A stretch of DNA of 32,280 nt from Planctomycetaceae bacterium. GTDB taxonomy: Bacteria > Planctomycetota > Planctomycetia > Pirellulales > Lacipirellulaceae. The position numbers and the translations under genes are program-made. This document shows, piece by piece, positions 16,249-25,388 of the stretch (position 1 is the first letter of the stretch; each line of letters starts with the position of its first letter). The stretch lies in the NCBI GenBank assembly GCA_003233055.1, contig QIKP01000044.1:1-32280 (forward strand), given 5' to 3'. The notes below the pieces were generated by a model, which saw nothing but the letters and a program-made list of their open reading frames with translations, did not search any database and had not been told where the DNA came from.

Positions 16249-18189
16249 ATGTCTCGTCGGACCCGTTCGCAGGCCCCCCTACATCGTTCGTCCTCACTTC
16301 GTCGTTGGGCGATGATGCTCGCCAGTGCCGCCGCCGTGGTGGGGGTGGCGCTCGTTTTCCAGTACTTGGGAGGGACCACCGAGGCGGGTGCCGAGGCAAC
16401 ACCGAAACAGGACCCCCGCGTCCAGCCCGCTAGCGCCTCCTCGATGCCAAAGCACCAGCCGCCGCAACACGACGTGATGGCGCTGGTCAACGGGCAAGAC
16501 ATCCACCGGCGCCAACTGGCGCAATCCTGCATCGAGCGGTACGGCAAAGAAGTCTTGGAGAGTCTCGTCAACAAGCAGTTGATCCAGCATCATTGCAGCA
16601 AGCGAGGTATCAGCATCTCGCGCCAGGAAATCGAGACCGAGGTCGATCGGATGGCCAAACGATTTGATTTAGGACGGGAGCAATGGCTTGAACTCTTACA
16701 AAACGAACGCGGCATAGGCCCGCAGGAATACAAGCGAGACATCCTTTGGCCGACCATCGCCCTTCGGAAGTTGGCAGCCAAGGATCTCGAAGTCTCTGCC
16801 GAGGAACTCGACCGGGAATACGAAACCCTCTACGGACCGAGTGTTCGGACTCGCATCTTGGTCGTGGCTGACGCCGCTCGGGCCGAGCAGCTTCGTCGGC
16901 AGCTGGTGGCCAACTCCGACGACTTTGCCCGCATCGCGATGAACGAGTCGATCGACGCCGGCAGCGCGAGCATCGGTGGGTTGATTCAGCCGATTCGCCT
17001 TCACGTAGGCGATCCCACCGTCGAGCGGGCGGCGTTTTCGCTCAGGCCGGGAGAGATTTCAAGCGTCCTCCCGATCGGCGATCAGTTTGCTCTGCTCAAG
17101 TGCGAAGGGATCCATCCGCCGAGGGACGTCCCCATGGAGGCCGTGAAGCAAGAGCTGTCGGAGAAAATTCGCGAAGGGAAGCTCCGCGAAGTGGCGAGCC
17201 AGCTCTTTGCCCAACTGCAAAACGCCGCAACGATTCAGAACATCTACAACGATCCTCGGCTACGGAAGAAGATGCCAGGCGTCGTGGCGCTGGTGAATGG
17301 CGATAAAATCACCCTGGCCGAGTTGGGCAAAGAGGCGCTGTTGCGACATGGCGAGGAGGTGCTGAGCATGGAGATCGCCCACAAACTTCTGGAACAGTCG
17401 CTCCGGAAAGCGGGCGCGAATGTCTCGCAAAGCGATCTTGACGCCGAGATTGGCCATGCTGCCCAACTGGCAGGTATCGTCGACAACGCGGGACAGCCCG
17501 ACATTCCGAAGTGGATTAAGACGACGACCGAAGAGCAGGAAGTCTCCTACGAAATCTACGTCCGCGATTCCGTCTGGCCTTCCGCTGCACTAAAGAAGCT
17601 AACCGGTGAGAGCGTGCAAGTGACGGCCGACGACCTGCAAAAGGGTTACGAAGCCAACTATGGCGAGCGGGTCCGCTGCCGAGCGATTGTGCTGGGGAAC
17701 ATGAAGCGGGCGCAGGACGTTTGGCGTAAGGCCCGCGATAATCCCTCGATGGATTACTTCGGAGACTTGGCGGAGGAATACTCCGTCGAGCCGACCAGCA
17801 AGGCGTTACGAGGCGAGGTGCCTCCCATTCGCCGGCATGGAGGTCAGCCACAACTGGAGAACGTCGCCTATCAAATGCAGCCGGGCGAGATCTCGGGCAT
17901 CACGCAAGTTGGTGATAAGCTGGTCATCCTTAAGTGTGAAGGGCGAACCGACTCCAACGAAATCGAGTTCGAGGCGGTCCGGGAAATTCTCCTGCAGGAC
18001 ATCTACGAGAAGAAACTACGGATCGCCATGGCTCAGCGTTACCAGGAGATTCGGAGGAACGCCAAGATCGACAACTACCTCGCCGGCACGTCGCAATCGC
18101 CCTCCAAGCCGCGTCCGGCCAAGCCAGCCCGTGTTGGCTCGTCCCCTCGCAACGACTCAGCCGTCCGCCCCGCCAGCGCGACCCGTTAG
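16249..18189 (+). CDS. Tandem-duplicated SurA/parvulin-like protein
   Basis: The 646-residue chain has a basic N-terminus and one TM helix (about 20-40), so it is probably anchored in the cytoplasmic membrane and faces the periplasm. Two similar modules follow, about 76-335 and 345-610. Each has a SurA-like helical part beginning (M/V)ALVNG and ending near WP..AL(R/K)KL, then a parvulin-like domain (about 200-290 and 475-565). The parvulin folds are recognisable from GGLIQP, FSLRPGEISSVLPIGDQFALLKCEG and its counterpart MQPGEISGITQVGDKLVILKCEG. The catalytic His residues of active parvulins (HILV near the start, GxH near the end) are absent in both modules, so a chaperone role is more likely than isomerase activity. 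The ATG at 16249 has GGAG 8 nt upstream. The tail is basic and Pro/Ser-rich. Confidence 0.85.
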   Translation: MSRRTRSQAPLHRSSSLRRWAMMLASAAAVVGVALVFQYLGGTTEAGAEATPKQDPRVQPASASSMPKHQPPQHDVMALVNGQDIHRRQLAQSCIERYGKEVLESLVNKQLIQHHCSKRGISISRQEIETEVDRMAKRFDLGREQWLELLQNERGIGPQEYKRDILWPTIALRKLAAKDLEVSAEELDREYETLYGPSVRTRILVVADAARAEQLRRQLVANSDDFARIAMNESIDAGSASIGGLIQPIRLHVGDPTVERAAFSLRPGEISSVLPIGDQFALLKCEGIHPPRDVPMEAVKQELSEKIREGKLREVASQLFAQLQNAATIQNIYNDPRLRKKMPGVVALVNGDKITLAELGKEALLRHGEEVLSMEIAHKLLEQSLRKAGANVSQSDLDAEIGHAAQLAGIVDNAGQPDIPKWIKTTTEEQEVSYEIYVRDSVWPSAALKKLTGESVQVTADDLQKGYEANYGERVRCRAIVLGNMKRAQDVWRKARDNPSMDYFGDLAEEYSVEPTSKALRGEVPPIRRHGGQPQLENVAYQMQPGEISGITQVGDKLVILKCEGRTDSNEIEFEAVREILLQDIYEKKLRIAMAQRYQEIRRNAKIDNYLAGTSQSPSKPRPAKPARVGSSPRNDSAVRPASATR

Positions 18190-18242
18190 CACGGTCCGCA
18201 GAGGCCTGCTCCGGGTCACGGCGTTGGCCACTCTCCCTCTCC

Positions 18243-18270
18243 AAGCCGCCGATAGCCTCCGCGGCTTTTT
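18243..18270 (+). terminator. Rho-independent terminator
   Basis: AAGCCGC pairs with GCGGCTT (7 bp, 11-nt loop) followed by T residues, about 50 bp past the parvulin-like gene. Confidence 0.7.
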
Positions 18271-18344
18271 GCGTTTAGAATGTGGTGACGAGAGTTTGTC
18301 GAATTCCCCGGGGCCGATCGCGGCCCGGCTCGCTAGCGGTTGTC

Positions 18345-19568
18345 ATGTCTATGTCCCAATCGGAACCCCCTTTTCACGTTGAAGTCGCCCAGCGCGTCCA
18401 GCGGCTGCCGCCCTACCTCTTTGGGCGTATCAACAAGATGATTTACGACAAGCGGTCCGCCGGTGACGACGTGATCGAGCTTGGCATGGGGAATCCAAGC
18501 GATCCGCCTCAGGAACAGGTGATCGAGAAACTCGTCGAGGCCGCACGCGATCCGAAGAACCATCGCTACAGTAAGAGCAACGGCATCGCCAATCTTCGCC
18601 GTGAGGTGGGTGCGAAGTACTTCAAGAAATATGGCGTCCGGCTCGATCCAACCGACGAGGTAATGGTTTGCCTTGGGTCGAAGGAGGGTTTCAGCCACAT
18701 GTGCCTGGCGCTGATGGGCCCGGGTGACACCGCCATCGTTCCGGCTCCCTACTTTCCTGTGCATGTCTATGCGGTGGCGCTGGCGTCGGGCAATGTCATC
18801 ACGTTGCCGGTGACCGACAGCGATAAATTCCTCGCCGACATTGCGTCGACCTGTGAAACACTTTATCCCCGGCCCAAATTGCTAGTCCTTTGCTATCCCC
18901 ACAATCCCTCGGGCGTGGTGGTCGAGCAAAGTTTCTTTGACGAGGTCGTGAAGCTCGCCAAACGATACAACCTGATGGTCATCAGCGATTTCGCCTACGC
19001 CGACGTGGCGTTCGATGGCTACAAGCCCCCCAGCTTCCTGGCGTCGCCGGGGGCGAGTGACGTGGGGGTCGAGTTCACCACCATGAGCAAGGGATACAAC
19101 ATGGCCGGCTGGCGCGTCGGCTTTTGCTGCGGGAACCGCCAGATGATCGCGGCGCTTGGCACGATTAAAGGCTACTACGATTACGGCATGTTTCAAGCAA
19201 TCCAGATCGCGGCGATCGTTGCCCTCCGCCACACCGATGCGGCTGTCGAAGAGCAATCTAAAATCTACCAAAGTCGACGCGACGTTTTGGGCGACGGTCT
19301 TGAACGCCTTGGGTGGGAGCGAAGTACCCCGAAGGCAGGCATGTTTGTCTGGCAACCGATCCCGGAGCCGTGGCGAAGCCGAATGACGACCATGGACTTT
19401 GCCATGATGCTGCTGGAAAAGGGCAACGTCGCGGTGAGCCCCGGCAGTGGCTTCGGACCAGCGGGGGAAGGTTTCTTAAGAATGTCGCTCGTCGAAAACG
19501 AAGCCCGACTTCGCCAGGCGGTGCGGCAAATGAAAGCCTGCTTGAAGGAAGCCGAATCGCAGTGTTAG
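18345..19568 (+). CDS. alaC: AlaC-like class I/II aminotransferase
   Basis: This PLP enzyme most resembles E. coli AlaC, the glutamate-pyruvate aminotransferase; an LL-diaminopimelate aminotransferase is the alternative. Shared features are [38 protein letters not shown], a PLP contact region [20 protein letters not shown], and the Schiff-base Lys in [15 protein letters not shown]-terminal SPGSGFG and [15 protein letters not shown] also match. The chain has about 407 residues. Start is taken as ATG 18345, with 18351 almost equally good; no strong SD is visible. The TAG stop lies inside the left arm of a 19-bp inverted repeat. The substrate is an inference from overall resemblance. Confidence 0.88.
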   Translation: MSMSQSEPPFHVEVAQRVQRLPPYLFGRINKMIYDKRSAGDDVIELGMGNPSDPPQEQVIEKLVEAARDPKNHRYSKSNGIANLRREVGAKYFKKYGVRLDPTDEVMVCLGSKEGFSHMCLALMGPGDTAIVPAPYFPVHVYAVALASGNVITLPVTDSDKFLADIASTCETLYPRPKLLVLCYPHNPSGVVVEQSFFDEVVKLAKRYNLMVISDFAYADVAFDGYKPPSFLASPGASDVGVEFTTMSKGYNMAGWRVGFCCGNRQMIAALGTIKGYYDYGMFQAIQIAAIVALRHTDAAVEEQSKIYQSRRDVLGDGLERLGWERSTPKAGMFVWQPIPEPWRSRMTTMDFAMMLLEKGNVAVSPGSGFGPAGEGFLRMSLVENEARLRQAVRQMKACLKEAESQC

Positions 19569-19655
19569 CCGGCGGGCTCGCCCCGCCCTGTTTATTCGCG
19601 GCGCATAGCGTGGGACACACTAGCACGGCACGGCACGGCGAGCCCGCCGGCTAAC
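19564..19655. repeat. 19-bp perfect inverted repeat with 54-bp spacer
   Basis: GTTAGCCGGCGGGCTCGCC at 19564-19582 is exactly reverse-complemented at 19637-19655. The aminotransferase stop lies in the left arm, and the spacer ends in repeated CGGCA. It could be a small palindromic mobile-type element or a long-loop hairpin. There is no transposase. Confidence 0.85.
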
Positions 19656-19784
19656 GGACAAACCCCCGGCGGTTGCTAGCATGGCGGCCCAAATTGCCCT
19701 GGGTTCAAGTTGCCCGCTCTTCTAGTATTCGAGTCCTTCCGCAATGGTGGGACGAACCTACTGGAAAATCTGGGAATTGTTGTC

Positions 19785-20639
19785 ATGCGATCGATTGCGA
19801 TTATCAATCAAAAAGGAGGCGTTGGTAAAACAACCACCGCCGTGAACCTGGGGGCTGGATTGGCCGCCGCTGGAAAACGAGTCGGAATCGTCGATCTCGA
19901 TCCACAAGCGCATGCAACGCTCCACCTTGGCATCGATCCGAAGAGCCCGCGAAACACGACCTACCATCTGCTGACCGGCGACGCAGAGTTTGCTTCGATG
20001 TGGCGTACGGTGGAAGGGGGGATAAAAGTGGCGGCGGCGCACCTCGATTTGGCGGCTGCCGAGGTCGAATTGGCGGGCGTTGTCGGGCGAGAGGTGATCT
20101 TTCGCGACAAGTTGGCACGCATGACCGAGGATCTCGATTACCTGATTGTGGACTGCCCTCCTTCGATTGGACTGCTGACGCTCAACGCCCTGGCGGCCGT
20201 GCAAGATGTCTTTCTTCCGCTCCAGCCCCACTTTCTCGCGCTGCATGGTTTGAGCAAACTGATGCAAACCGTTGGACTCGTGGCCGATCGACTCAACCCA
20301 CGACTGCACATGGCTGGTGTCGTGCTTTGCTTGTACGATTCGGGGACACGACTTGCGGCCGAGGTGACCAGCGACGTCGAAGAGTATTTCGCCCACCTGC
20401 GTGGCGAAGGCCCCGTTTGGGAACATGTGCGACTCTTCAGCTCGCGGATTCGTCGGAACATCCGTCTCGCCGAGGCACCCAGCTTTGGCAAATCAATCTT
20501 TGGCTACAACCCTCAGTCTCCCGGGGCAGCCGACTACGAGGCACTCTCTGCAGAAGTGCTTTCGTACTATGCGGGACGCGATGCCATGGAACCCGCGCAG
20601 CCACTCTCACCACCGTTGGTCAACGACCAGGCGGCCTAA
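19785..20639 (+). CDS. ParA/Soj-family ATPase
   Basis: These ATPases position chromosomes, plasmids or protein complexes through ATP-driven binding to DNA. The deviant Walker A is INQKGGVGKTTTAVNL near residues 7-22, with the signature Lys early in it. Walker A' is VDLDPQAHATLHLG and Walker B is LIVDCPPSIG. The C-terminal RRNIRLAEAPSFGKSIFGY is typical of Soj-like ParA. The chain has 284 residues. No parB gene or parS-like site is adjacent, so it may be an orphan ParA serving another cargo, or work with a distant ParB. The ATG at 19785 is chosen because family homology starts there and GGGAA lies about 10 nt upstream. Confidence 0.93.
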   Translation: MRSIAIINQKGGVGKTTTAVNLGAGLAAAGKRVGIVDLDPQAHATLHLGIDPKSPRNTTYHLLTGDAEFASMWRTVEGGIKVAAAHLDLAAAEVELAGVVGREVIFRDKLARMTEDLDYLIVDCPPSIGLLTLNALAAVQDVFLPLQPHFLALHGLSKLMQTVGLVADRLNPRLHMAGVVLCLYDSGTRLAAEVTSDVEEYFAHLRGEGPVWEHVRLFSSRIRRNIRLAEAPSFGKSIFGYNPQSPGAADYEALSAEVLSYYAGRDAMEPAQPLSPPLVNDQAA

Positions 20640-20945
20640 GCCGTCAGGGTGCTCATCGCAACGGGCCGCCAATATCGTCGGCTCGCCGCATTCTAGCTGG
20701 CAATCTATTCCGGTTGCGCAGAGATTTTCTTCTGGGAAAGAGCTCCACGTCTTGCCGTTTACTCAGCCGGCTGGCGACGAATAGTCTTTTGTCGGGCCCG
20801 ATTATCGCGATCGTAAGCTTCGTGCCGTCGATGGAGGGGGGTAGGAGATGCCGCGACAGGGTTCAATCGACCTCCGCGCACGACGCCTCCCGGCAAGGCT
20901 GCTGGGGCACATGTTCCATGGACGGAAATTCAGGAGGAAGCTTGG
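20640..20945 (+). other. Upstream region of the BBP7 gene
   Basis: This 306-bp stretch has no supported gene. It ends with a strong SD (AGGAGG, 20932-20937, 8 nt before the ATG). A promoter was not confidently identified. Confidence 0.4.
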
Positions 20946-22790
20946 ATGACACGCTCATTTCTTACGGCCAACAGTTTTGCGGCGGCTGTTGCAATTAGTT
21001 TGACCAGTGGTTCGTTCGCCGCACCCGCGCAGCAGGGGGGCTACAACCAGTTCCCGGCGGCGCAGTACCAGCAGGCTCCGCAGGCTCCGCAGGCTCCGCA
21101 GGTTCAGCAGGTTCAGCAGGTTCAGCAGGCTCAGCCCTCCTACGGGCAGCCCCCCCAATACACGACGACTCCTTATGGGGTGCCGCCGCAGGCACCACCA
21201 GCGAACAGGGCCTACCCCAACTATCCAACGGCTGGCTACCCAACGGCTGGCTATCAAGTCGCTGCCCGGCCTGATCGTTATGCGATGCAGGGAACAGTTC
21301 CCACGCCCGCCGAAGCCGTTCCCCAGCCGCAAGCGAACAGCGTCCCGACGAACGTGCCAGTCACTCCGGTACCCGTGGCGAGCGGTCCCACGGCCAACTA
21401 CTATCCCCAGGCGGACTGTGGTGGGTGCAACACCACCCCCGCAGTCAATAGCTGGGGAGGCTACGTCCAACCACAGGCTTCCAGCGTCGGTTATGCGGCT
21501 GGCGGCCCCGTCTACGGTGGCGATGCGGCTGCATGTGACTACGGCAACTTCGGTGGTGCGGCGGGCTTCGGAAACGCCTTGGGGGCACAGCGATCCAATC
21601 GGCAGTGGTTCTTCGGCGTCTACGGACTGTACATGAGCCGTGACAACCCGGGCTATGAAAAACTGGCCGTCTTAGTCGACAGCCCCGCGGCGTATCCTTA
21701 CTACCCTACCGAAGCGGACACATTTCTCTCGACCTCCGATGTCAATCCCGACTTCCGGTGGGGCGCTGAAATTCGATTCGGCAGCACGTTTGGTCAGGCA
21801 GTCGGCCACGATGCGTGCGGCCAGGGAGGTGGCTGTGACTTAGGCTGCCAAACCGCTTGCGGTCCGCAACCTTACGCCTGGGAAGTTGTCTACTGGGGAC
21901 TTGCCGACGACAATCAGTCGGCCACTCGCATCGACGCGCTTGCCGATTCCGATCGGATCTATAGTTCCCTGAATTTTGCCGGACTGGAGTACGACAGAGA
22001 TGGCGTGGCTGGCGGCACCTTTGCTTACCGACCGCTCAACGAATACGCGGACTACCAGCTTCCCATCGCGGACCCCGCCGGAGATCCGACGGCTCCCCGG
22101 GTGCTCGGCGTACGAGTCCGAAGCAACTTTCGGGCCCAAAATTTGGAACTCAATTTCATCCGCTTCCCGCTTGCCGGTTGTGCGCCGGTCGGATGTGGCC
22201 CACCACGGTTTAGCCTTAACGGTTCGTGTGGTGTGAGGTACTACAAAATGGACGAAGACCTGCAGGTGGCTTGGATGTTTACCGATCCGGCTGTCGCTGG
22301 GGATCCAGCGGCCTACACGAGCTTCCCAACGGACGACGACAACAACTTCTTCTACGACGTTTCGACCGATAACGAACTGGTTGGCTTTCAACTTGGTAGT
22401 AACATGAATTGGTTGATCGGAAGCAAGTGGAGCGCCTTCTGCGATACCCAATTCGGCGTCTATGGCAACAACATCACCAATCTCCATCGAGTCTGGAGCG
22501 GGGGCGGGGGTGACATTCGGTTTACCAACGGTGCCGATGGTCTCGCCAACGTTCGTTCCAGAAAAACCGACGTGGCGTTCCTCGGCGAGGCACGACTCGG
22601 CGTTGGCTACCAAGTCGGCTGCAATGTTCGATGGACCACCGCCTACCGTGTGATGGCGATTTCGGGTGTGGCGCTCTCCGCCTCACAGCTTCCGAACAAC
22701 TTTGCCAATGCCGGATACGTTGGACGGATCGACTCGAACGACTCGCTTGTCTTGCATGGTTTGCAGACAGGTCTGGAATGGAAATATTGA
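20946..22790 (+). CDS. BBP7-family outer-membrane beta-barrel protein
   Basis: A signal peptide (about 1-25) is followed by a low-complexity Gln/Pro/Ala-rich region of about 180 residues that includes nine-base DNA repeats (QAP, QVQ). The rest is beta-rich with paired cysteines (CGGC, CDLGCQTACG, CAPVGCG) and ends in GLEWKY, an aromatic C-terminus as used by outer-membrane barrels. Wording such as GVYGLYMSRD and LNFIRFPL fits the planctomycete BBP7 family, which is annotated but not functionally defined. The chain has 614 residues. An ideal SD precedes the ATG and a very strong terminator follows, so it is likely a well-expressed single-gene unit. Confidence 0.85.
   Translation: MTRSFLTANSFAAAVAISLTSGSFAAPAQQGGYNQFPAAQYQQAPQAPQAPQVQQVQQVQQAQPSYGQPPQYTTTPYGVPPQAPPANRAYPNYPTAGYPTAGYQVAARPDRYAMQGTVPTPAEAVPQPQANSVPTNVPVTPVPVASGPTANYYPQADCGGCNTTPAVNSWGGYVQPQASSVGYAAGGPVYGGDAAACDYGNFGGAAGFGNALGAQRSNRQWFFGVYGLYMSRDNPGYEKLAVLVDSPAAYPYYPTEADTFLSTSDVNPDFRWGAEIRFGSTFGQAVGHDACGQGGGCDLGCQTACGPQPYAWEVVYWGLADDNQSATRIDALADSDRIYSSLNFAGLEYDRDGVAGGTFAYRPLNEYADYQLPIADPAGDPTAPRVLGVRVRSNFRAQNLELNFIRFPLAGCAPVGCGPPRFSLNGSCGVRYYKMDEDLQVAWMFTDPAVAGDPAAYTSFPTDDDNNFFYDVSTDNELVGFQLGSNMNWLIGSKWSAFCDTQFGVYGNNITNLHRVWSGGGGDIRFTNGADGLANVRSRKTDVAFLGEARLGVGYQVGCNVRWTTAYRVMAISGVALSASQLPNNFANAGYVGRIDSNDSLVLHGLQTGLEWKY
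21072..21134 (+). repeat. 9-bp coding tandem repeat, seven copies
   Basis: Three CAGGCTCCG, three CAGGTTCAG and one CAGGCTCAG run consecutively and in frame, encoding the QAP/QVQ stretch of the BBP7 protein. Confidence 0.9.
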
Positions 22791-22883
22791 GCCTAGTCCA
22801 GCGCACACCGACAGTGCTCACGACGGTGCTCAGTAACGTATAGATCGCGTAAGTCGCCAACCCCAAAGGGCGCAGCAAACCCA

Positions 22884-22925
22884 AAGCCTCAGCGACCCAC
22901 TCCTCCGGGTCGTTGAGGCTTTTTT
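22884..22925 (+). terminator. Strong Rho-independent terminator after BBP7 gene
   Basis: A 15-bp stem (22884-22898 with 22907-22921, one G-U pair, 8-nt loop) is followed by a run of T. It separates the BBP7 gene from the convergent TPR gene. Confidence 0.93.
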
Positions 22926-22963
22926 GTTGCGCGAAGCTCGTGCGACAAGACGAACTCATTCAC

Positions 22964-23524
22964 TCACACGATGACGCTGGTGATCATTTGGAACTCAGGA
23001 TCTTCCCGAATCGTGTCGAAGTCCGACTCATACGGAACCAAATCAAGGTAGTTGCCATCGAGATCGAGCGCGCGTTCGAGCGCGCGCATAGCGCGAGGGC
23101 GGTCCGACATGAGGCTCCAATAGCAGGCCAGGTTGTAGTGCAGGATCGCCTCTAGGGGGTCGCTGTGAAGTGCTCGCTCTAGCACCTCAATCGCCTGGCT
23201 CAATCGGCCCGTGCGCTTGTAACACCAGGCGAGTGCCAGAGGGATGTGCCGATCGCTTGGAAGGAGTTGGATCGCTTGCTCCAGCGGACCGATCGCTTCG
23301 GAGTAGTGTTCGATTTCGCGAAGCGATTCGCCCAGTAAGTAGCTCGCGCGACCACTCTCTTCGACCAGCGAACGGTGCCGATCCAGCGAACGCGCCGCGT
23401 GCGCAGGTAATCCCAATTCTAAGTAGCCCTCGGCTTGGCGGACCATTCGGCGGATACGATATCGCGATAGAGCCATAGAGGATGCAATGGGGTAAGGGAA
23501 AGCGGGACGGCCGTTCGGTTCCAT
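22964..23524 (-). CDS. Tetratricopeptide-repeat protein
   Basis: The 186-residue chain consists mostly of TPR helices: AEGYLELGLPAHAARSL, SYLLGESLREIEHYSEAIGPLEQAI, ALAWCYKRTGRLSQAIEVLERAL, and HYNLACYWSLM..RPRAMRALERAL, with the TPR residues (W/L-G-Y-A-P spacing) visible. The end, YESDFDTIREDPEF, is common in bacterial TPR proteins. TPRs mediate protein-protein contacts; the partner is unknown. There is no signal peptide, so it is probably cytoplasmic. The start at 23524 is used because GGAGAAA precedes it closely; a second ATG 16 codons later (MALSRYRIRR) is a fair alternative. It is convergent with the BBP7 gene. Confidence 0.85.
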   Translation of the reverse strand: MEPNGRPAFPYPIASSMALSRYRIRRMVRQAEGYLELGLPAHAARSLDRHRSLVEESGRASYLLGESLREIEHYSEAIGPLEQAIQLLPSDRHIPLALAWCYKRTGRLSQAIEVLERALHSDPLEAILHYNLACYWSLMSDRPRAMRALERALDLDGNYLDLVPYESDFDTIREDPEFQMITSVIV

Positions 23525-23949
23525 TTTCTCCGATCAACAGGCCGCTCCGGCAACCGATGAATCTCGGTCCCGCTATTCTACGCACCCTTTTGAATGCGCC
23601 CAAGGCGCGGGCGAAAAGTCGCGCTGCAAGTCCTTGGCAGCAACGAACTAAGCGCCCGAAAATCGAGTTTCGCGACACTACGGCTTGTGGCGCACCGGCA
23701 ATTTGTGACGCGCGGGAGGGAGGCAATGTCGAGGACCTTCTCCACATCCCTCCTGCCCGCAGGGTGTCGTCTTTTCGCCCTGCCTGAGGTGCTCCCTCAA
23801 CGGGATGCCAGGAGGTGTGGTGTTTCGGAAACATTGCTTCATGCACCGATTTCGCCGGCAAGCGACGTAAGTTACCGCTGGTGCAGATGTTGTAACGAGT
23901 GACCGAACGCTTGGCCTGCTATGGCGCAGCAGTTGCCAACTAAGTAGGC
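23525..23949. other. 425-bp gap, nothing recognised
   Basis: The gap lies between divergent genes (TPR protein and small membrane protein). No promoter, RNA gene or repeat was confidently seen. Confidence 0.4.
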
Positions 23950-24231
23950 GTGCGATCTCCTCTCCTCATTGCCGTTCTACTCTTAGCCGTCGGGGCCGTT
24001 GCCGCAACCTTCGAGGCACCTCCGGTGGCCAAGGAAGCTCGCCCCGTTGCTCCCATCGAATTGGATTGGGTCCGCACGACCGAAGGTTGGCAGCGTCCCA
24101 TGTCTTGGGAACCGGCCCACGAACCAACCACTCCCGTTCATCCTAGCGTGGTCGCAAGCTTGGTTCTCATGGCGTCGATAGCGGCATTGATCGCATGCCC
24201 GCCCCGGCCATCTAAATCCGATCTCGGCTAG
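23950..24231 (+). CDS. Small membrane protein, unknown
   Basis: A 93-residue frame starts at GTG with a hydrophobic segment (LLIAVLLLAVGAVAATF) that is either a signal peptide or TM helix. A soluble stretch with RTTEGWQRP follows, then a second hydrophobic helix near the end (ASLVLMASIAALIA). It resembles small planctomycete membrane proteins, but no family was recognised. No strong SD precedes the GTG. It is convergent with the lipid A operon. Confidence 0.55.
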   Translation: MRSPLLIAVLLLAVGAVAATFEAPPVAKEARPVAPIELDWVRTTEGWQRPMSWEPAHEPTTPVHPSVVASLVLMASIAALIACPPRPSKSDLG

Positions 24232-24320
24232 TAGGCGGGTAACCCTGTTGTCCGTTGTCAGCGACACCAATAGCCGATGAGCTATGCCTCGTCGCCAAGG
24301 TTGTTCGGAGAAGGCTTTTT

Positions 24321-25388
24321 TTAGCCTGCCTTACGGAGGGGCGTTGCCAGCTCCAGCATCGGCCCTTGGCGACCCGTCTGGGTGCCATCCCAGTGGTGGG
24401 AAGCGATCGAGGCGAGCACCTGCTCGGCAACAGCAAGGGCATCGCGACCGGCGCTGCCAGGAACTCTCGGCTCGCGGTGCGCCCGGATGCTCTCGGCAAA
24501 GTCGCGATGCTCTTCGGCAATGGCGTTGGTGGCAGGCGGCACAATGTCCCGCTTCACCAATAGCTCCTCGAACAACCGATCGCGGTAGCGGGAGACTTGA
24601 TCGGCATCGAAGGAATCCACCTTCAGTTGCCGGTGTAGGAGCTGGGCTGTCGGGCGGACCGTGGTTGCCTTGCGATTCGCGAAATCGATCGTTGTAAATC
24701 CGGCCGGTGTGAAGACTTGCATCGATCGGGCCGGCTCGTAGCTGATGCGTGAGGCGGTGAGCTGCGCCATGCAGCCATTCTCGAATCGAAGCTGCGCCTG
24801 GGCGATATCCTCGTCGGCTCCCATGACCGAAACGCCAAACGCCGTCACTTCCGCGACGCGCGAAGCAGCAAGAGAAAGGGCGATGTCAATGTCGTGGATC
24901 ATCAGGTCCATCACGACGCCGATGTCGGTTGACCGAAACGTAAACCCGCTCGCTCGGGTGGCTTGGAGGTAGCGAACGTCTTGGAGCTGCTCGGCTACGG
25001 ACTCCAGAGCAGGATTGAATCGCTCGACATGGCCGACTTGGAGGACCAAGTGTTGGCGCTTGGCAAAGGCGACAAGGTCCTCGGCCTCCGCAACGGTCGT
25101 GGTGATTGGTTTTTCAACCAACACATGGACCCCTGTGGCCAAGAGTTGTTTCACGACCCGATGGTGGTGAACGGTCGGGGTGGCAACGATGGCGGCCTCG
25201 ATTTCATCGACCACTTCGCAGAAGTCGGCAGCAGAGCGAGCGCCAGTCTCCTGGGCGACCTGCTGCCGGGTTTCTAGGTCGGGATCGACGATGGCGACGA
25301 GGTCGATTCCTGTCGCTTCGGCCGCAAGGCGAGCGTGAATACGACCGAGATGGCCCGTACCAATAACAGCCAGTCGGAGCGGTTTCAT
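24321..25388 (-). CDS. Gfo/Idh/MocA dehydrogenase, possible UDP-GlcNAc 3-dehydrogenase (GnnA-like)
   Basis: The 355-residue chain has an N-terminal Rossmann fold (VIGTGHLGRIHARL, NAD(P)-binding GxGxxG at residues 10-15). It has the family EKP motif (VLVEKPITT, Lys 93) and VGHVERFNPA, plus MDLMIHDIDIAL with the catalytic-region His/Asp. Its ATG overlaps the lpxA stop by four bases (ATGA, 25385-25388), implying coupled translation. In Acidithiobacillus and Leptospira the Gfo/Idh/MocA enzyme GnnA, encoded near lpxA, oxidises UDP-GlcNAc at C3 so that GnnB can install an amino group for amide-linked lipid A. A similar role is inferred here from context and the GHxERFNPA motif. No GnnB-type (DegT) aminotransferase is in the window. 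The start at 25388 has AAGGG about 8 nt upstream. Confidence 0.88.
   Translation of the reverse strand: MKPLRLAVIGTGHLGRIHARLAAEATGIDLVAIVDPDLETRQQVAQETGARSAADFCEVVDEIEAAIVATPTVHHHRVVKQLLATGVHVLVEKPITTTVAEAEDLVAFAKRQHLVLQVGHVERFNPALESVAEQLQDVRYLQATRASGFTFRSTDIGVVMDLMIHDIDIALSLAASRVAEVTAFGVSVMGADEDIAQAQLRFENGCMAQLTASRISYEPARSMQVFTPAGFTTIDFANRKATTVRPTAQLLHRQLKVDSFDADQVSRYRDRLFEELLVKRDIVPPATNAIAEEHRDFAESIRAHREPRVPGSAGRDALAVAEQVLASIASHHWDGTQTGRQGPMLELATPLRKAG

Noticed and set aside
19690..19720. GGTTCAAGTTGCCC resembling a tRNA T-arm
   Set aside because: Surrounding sequence does not form a cloverleaf.
23818..23834. GTTTCGGAAAC palindrome as a parS-like site for the ParA
   Set aside because: Too short and unlike the parS consensus; over 3 kb from the gene.
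24310..24335. AGGCT-T7-AGCCT as a terminator of the lipid A operon
   Set aside because: Stem of only 5 bp and no T-run after it on the minus strand.
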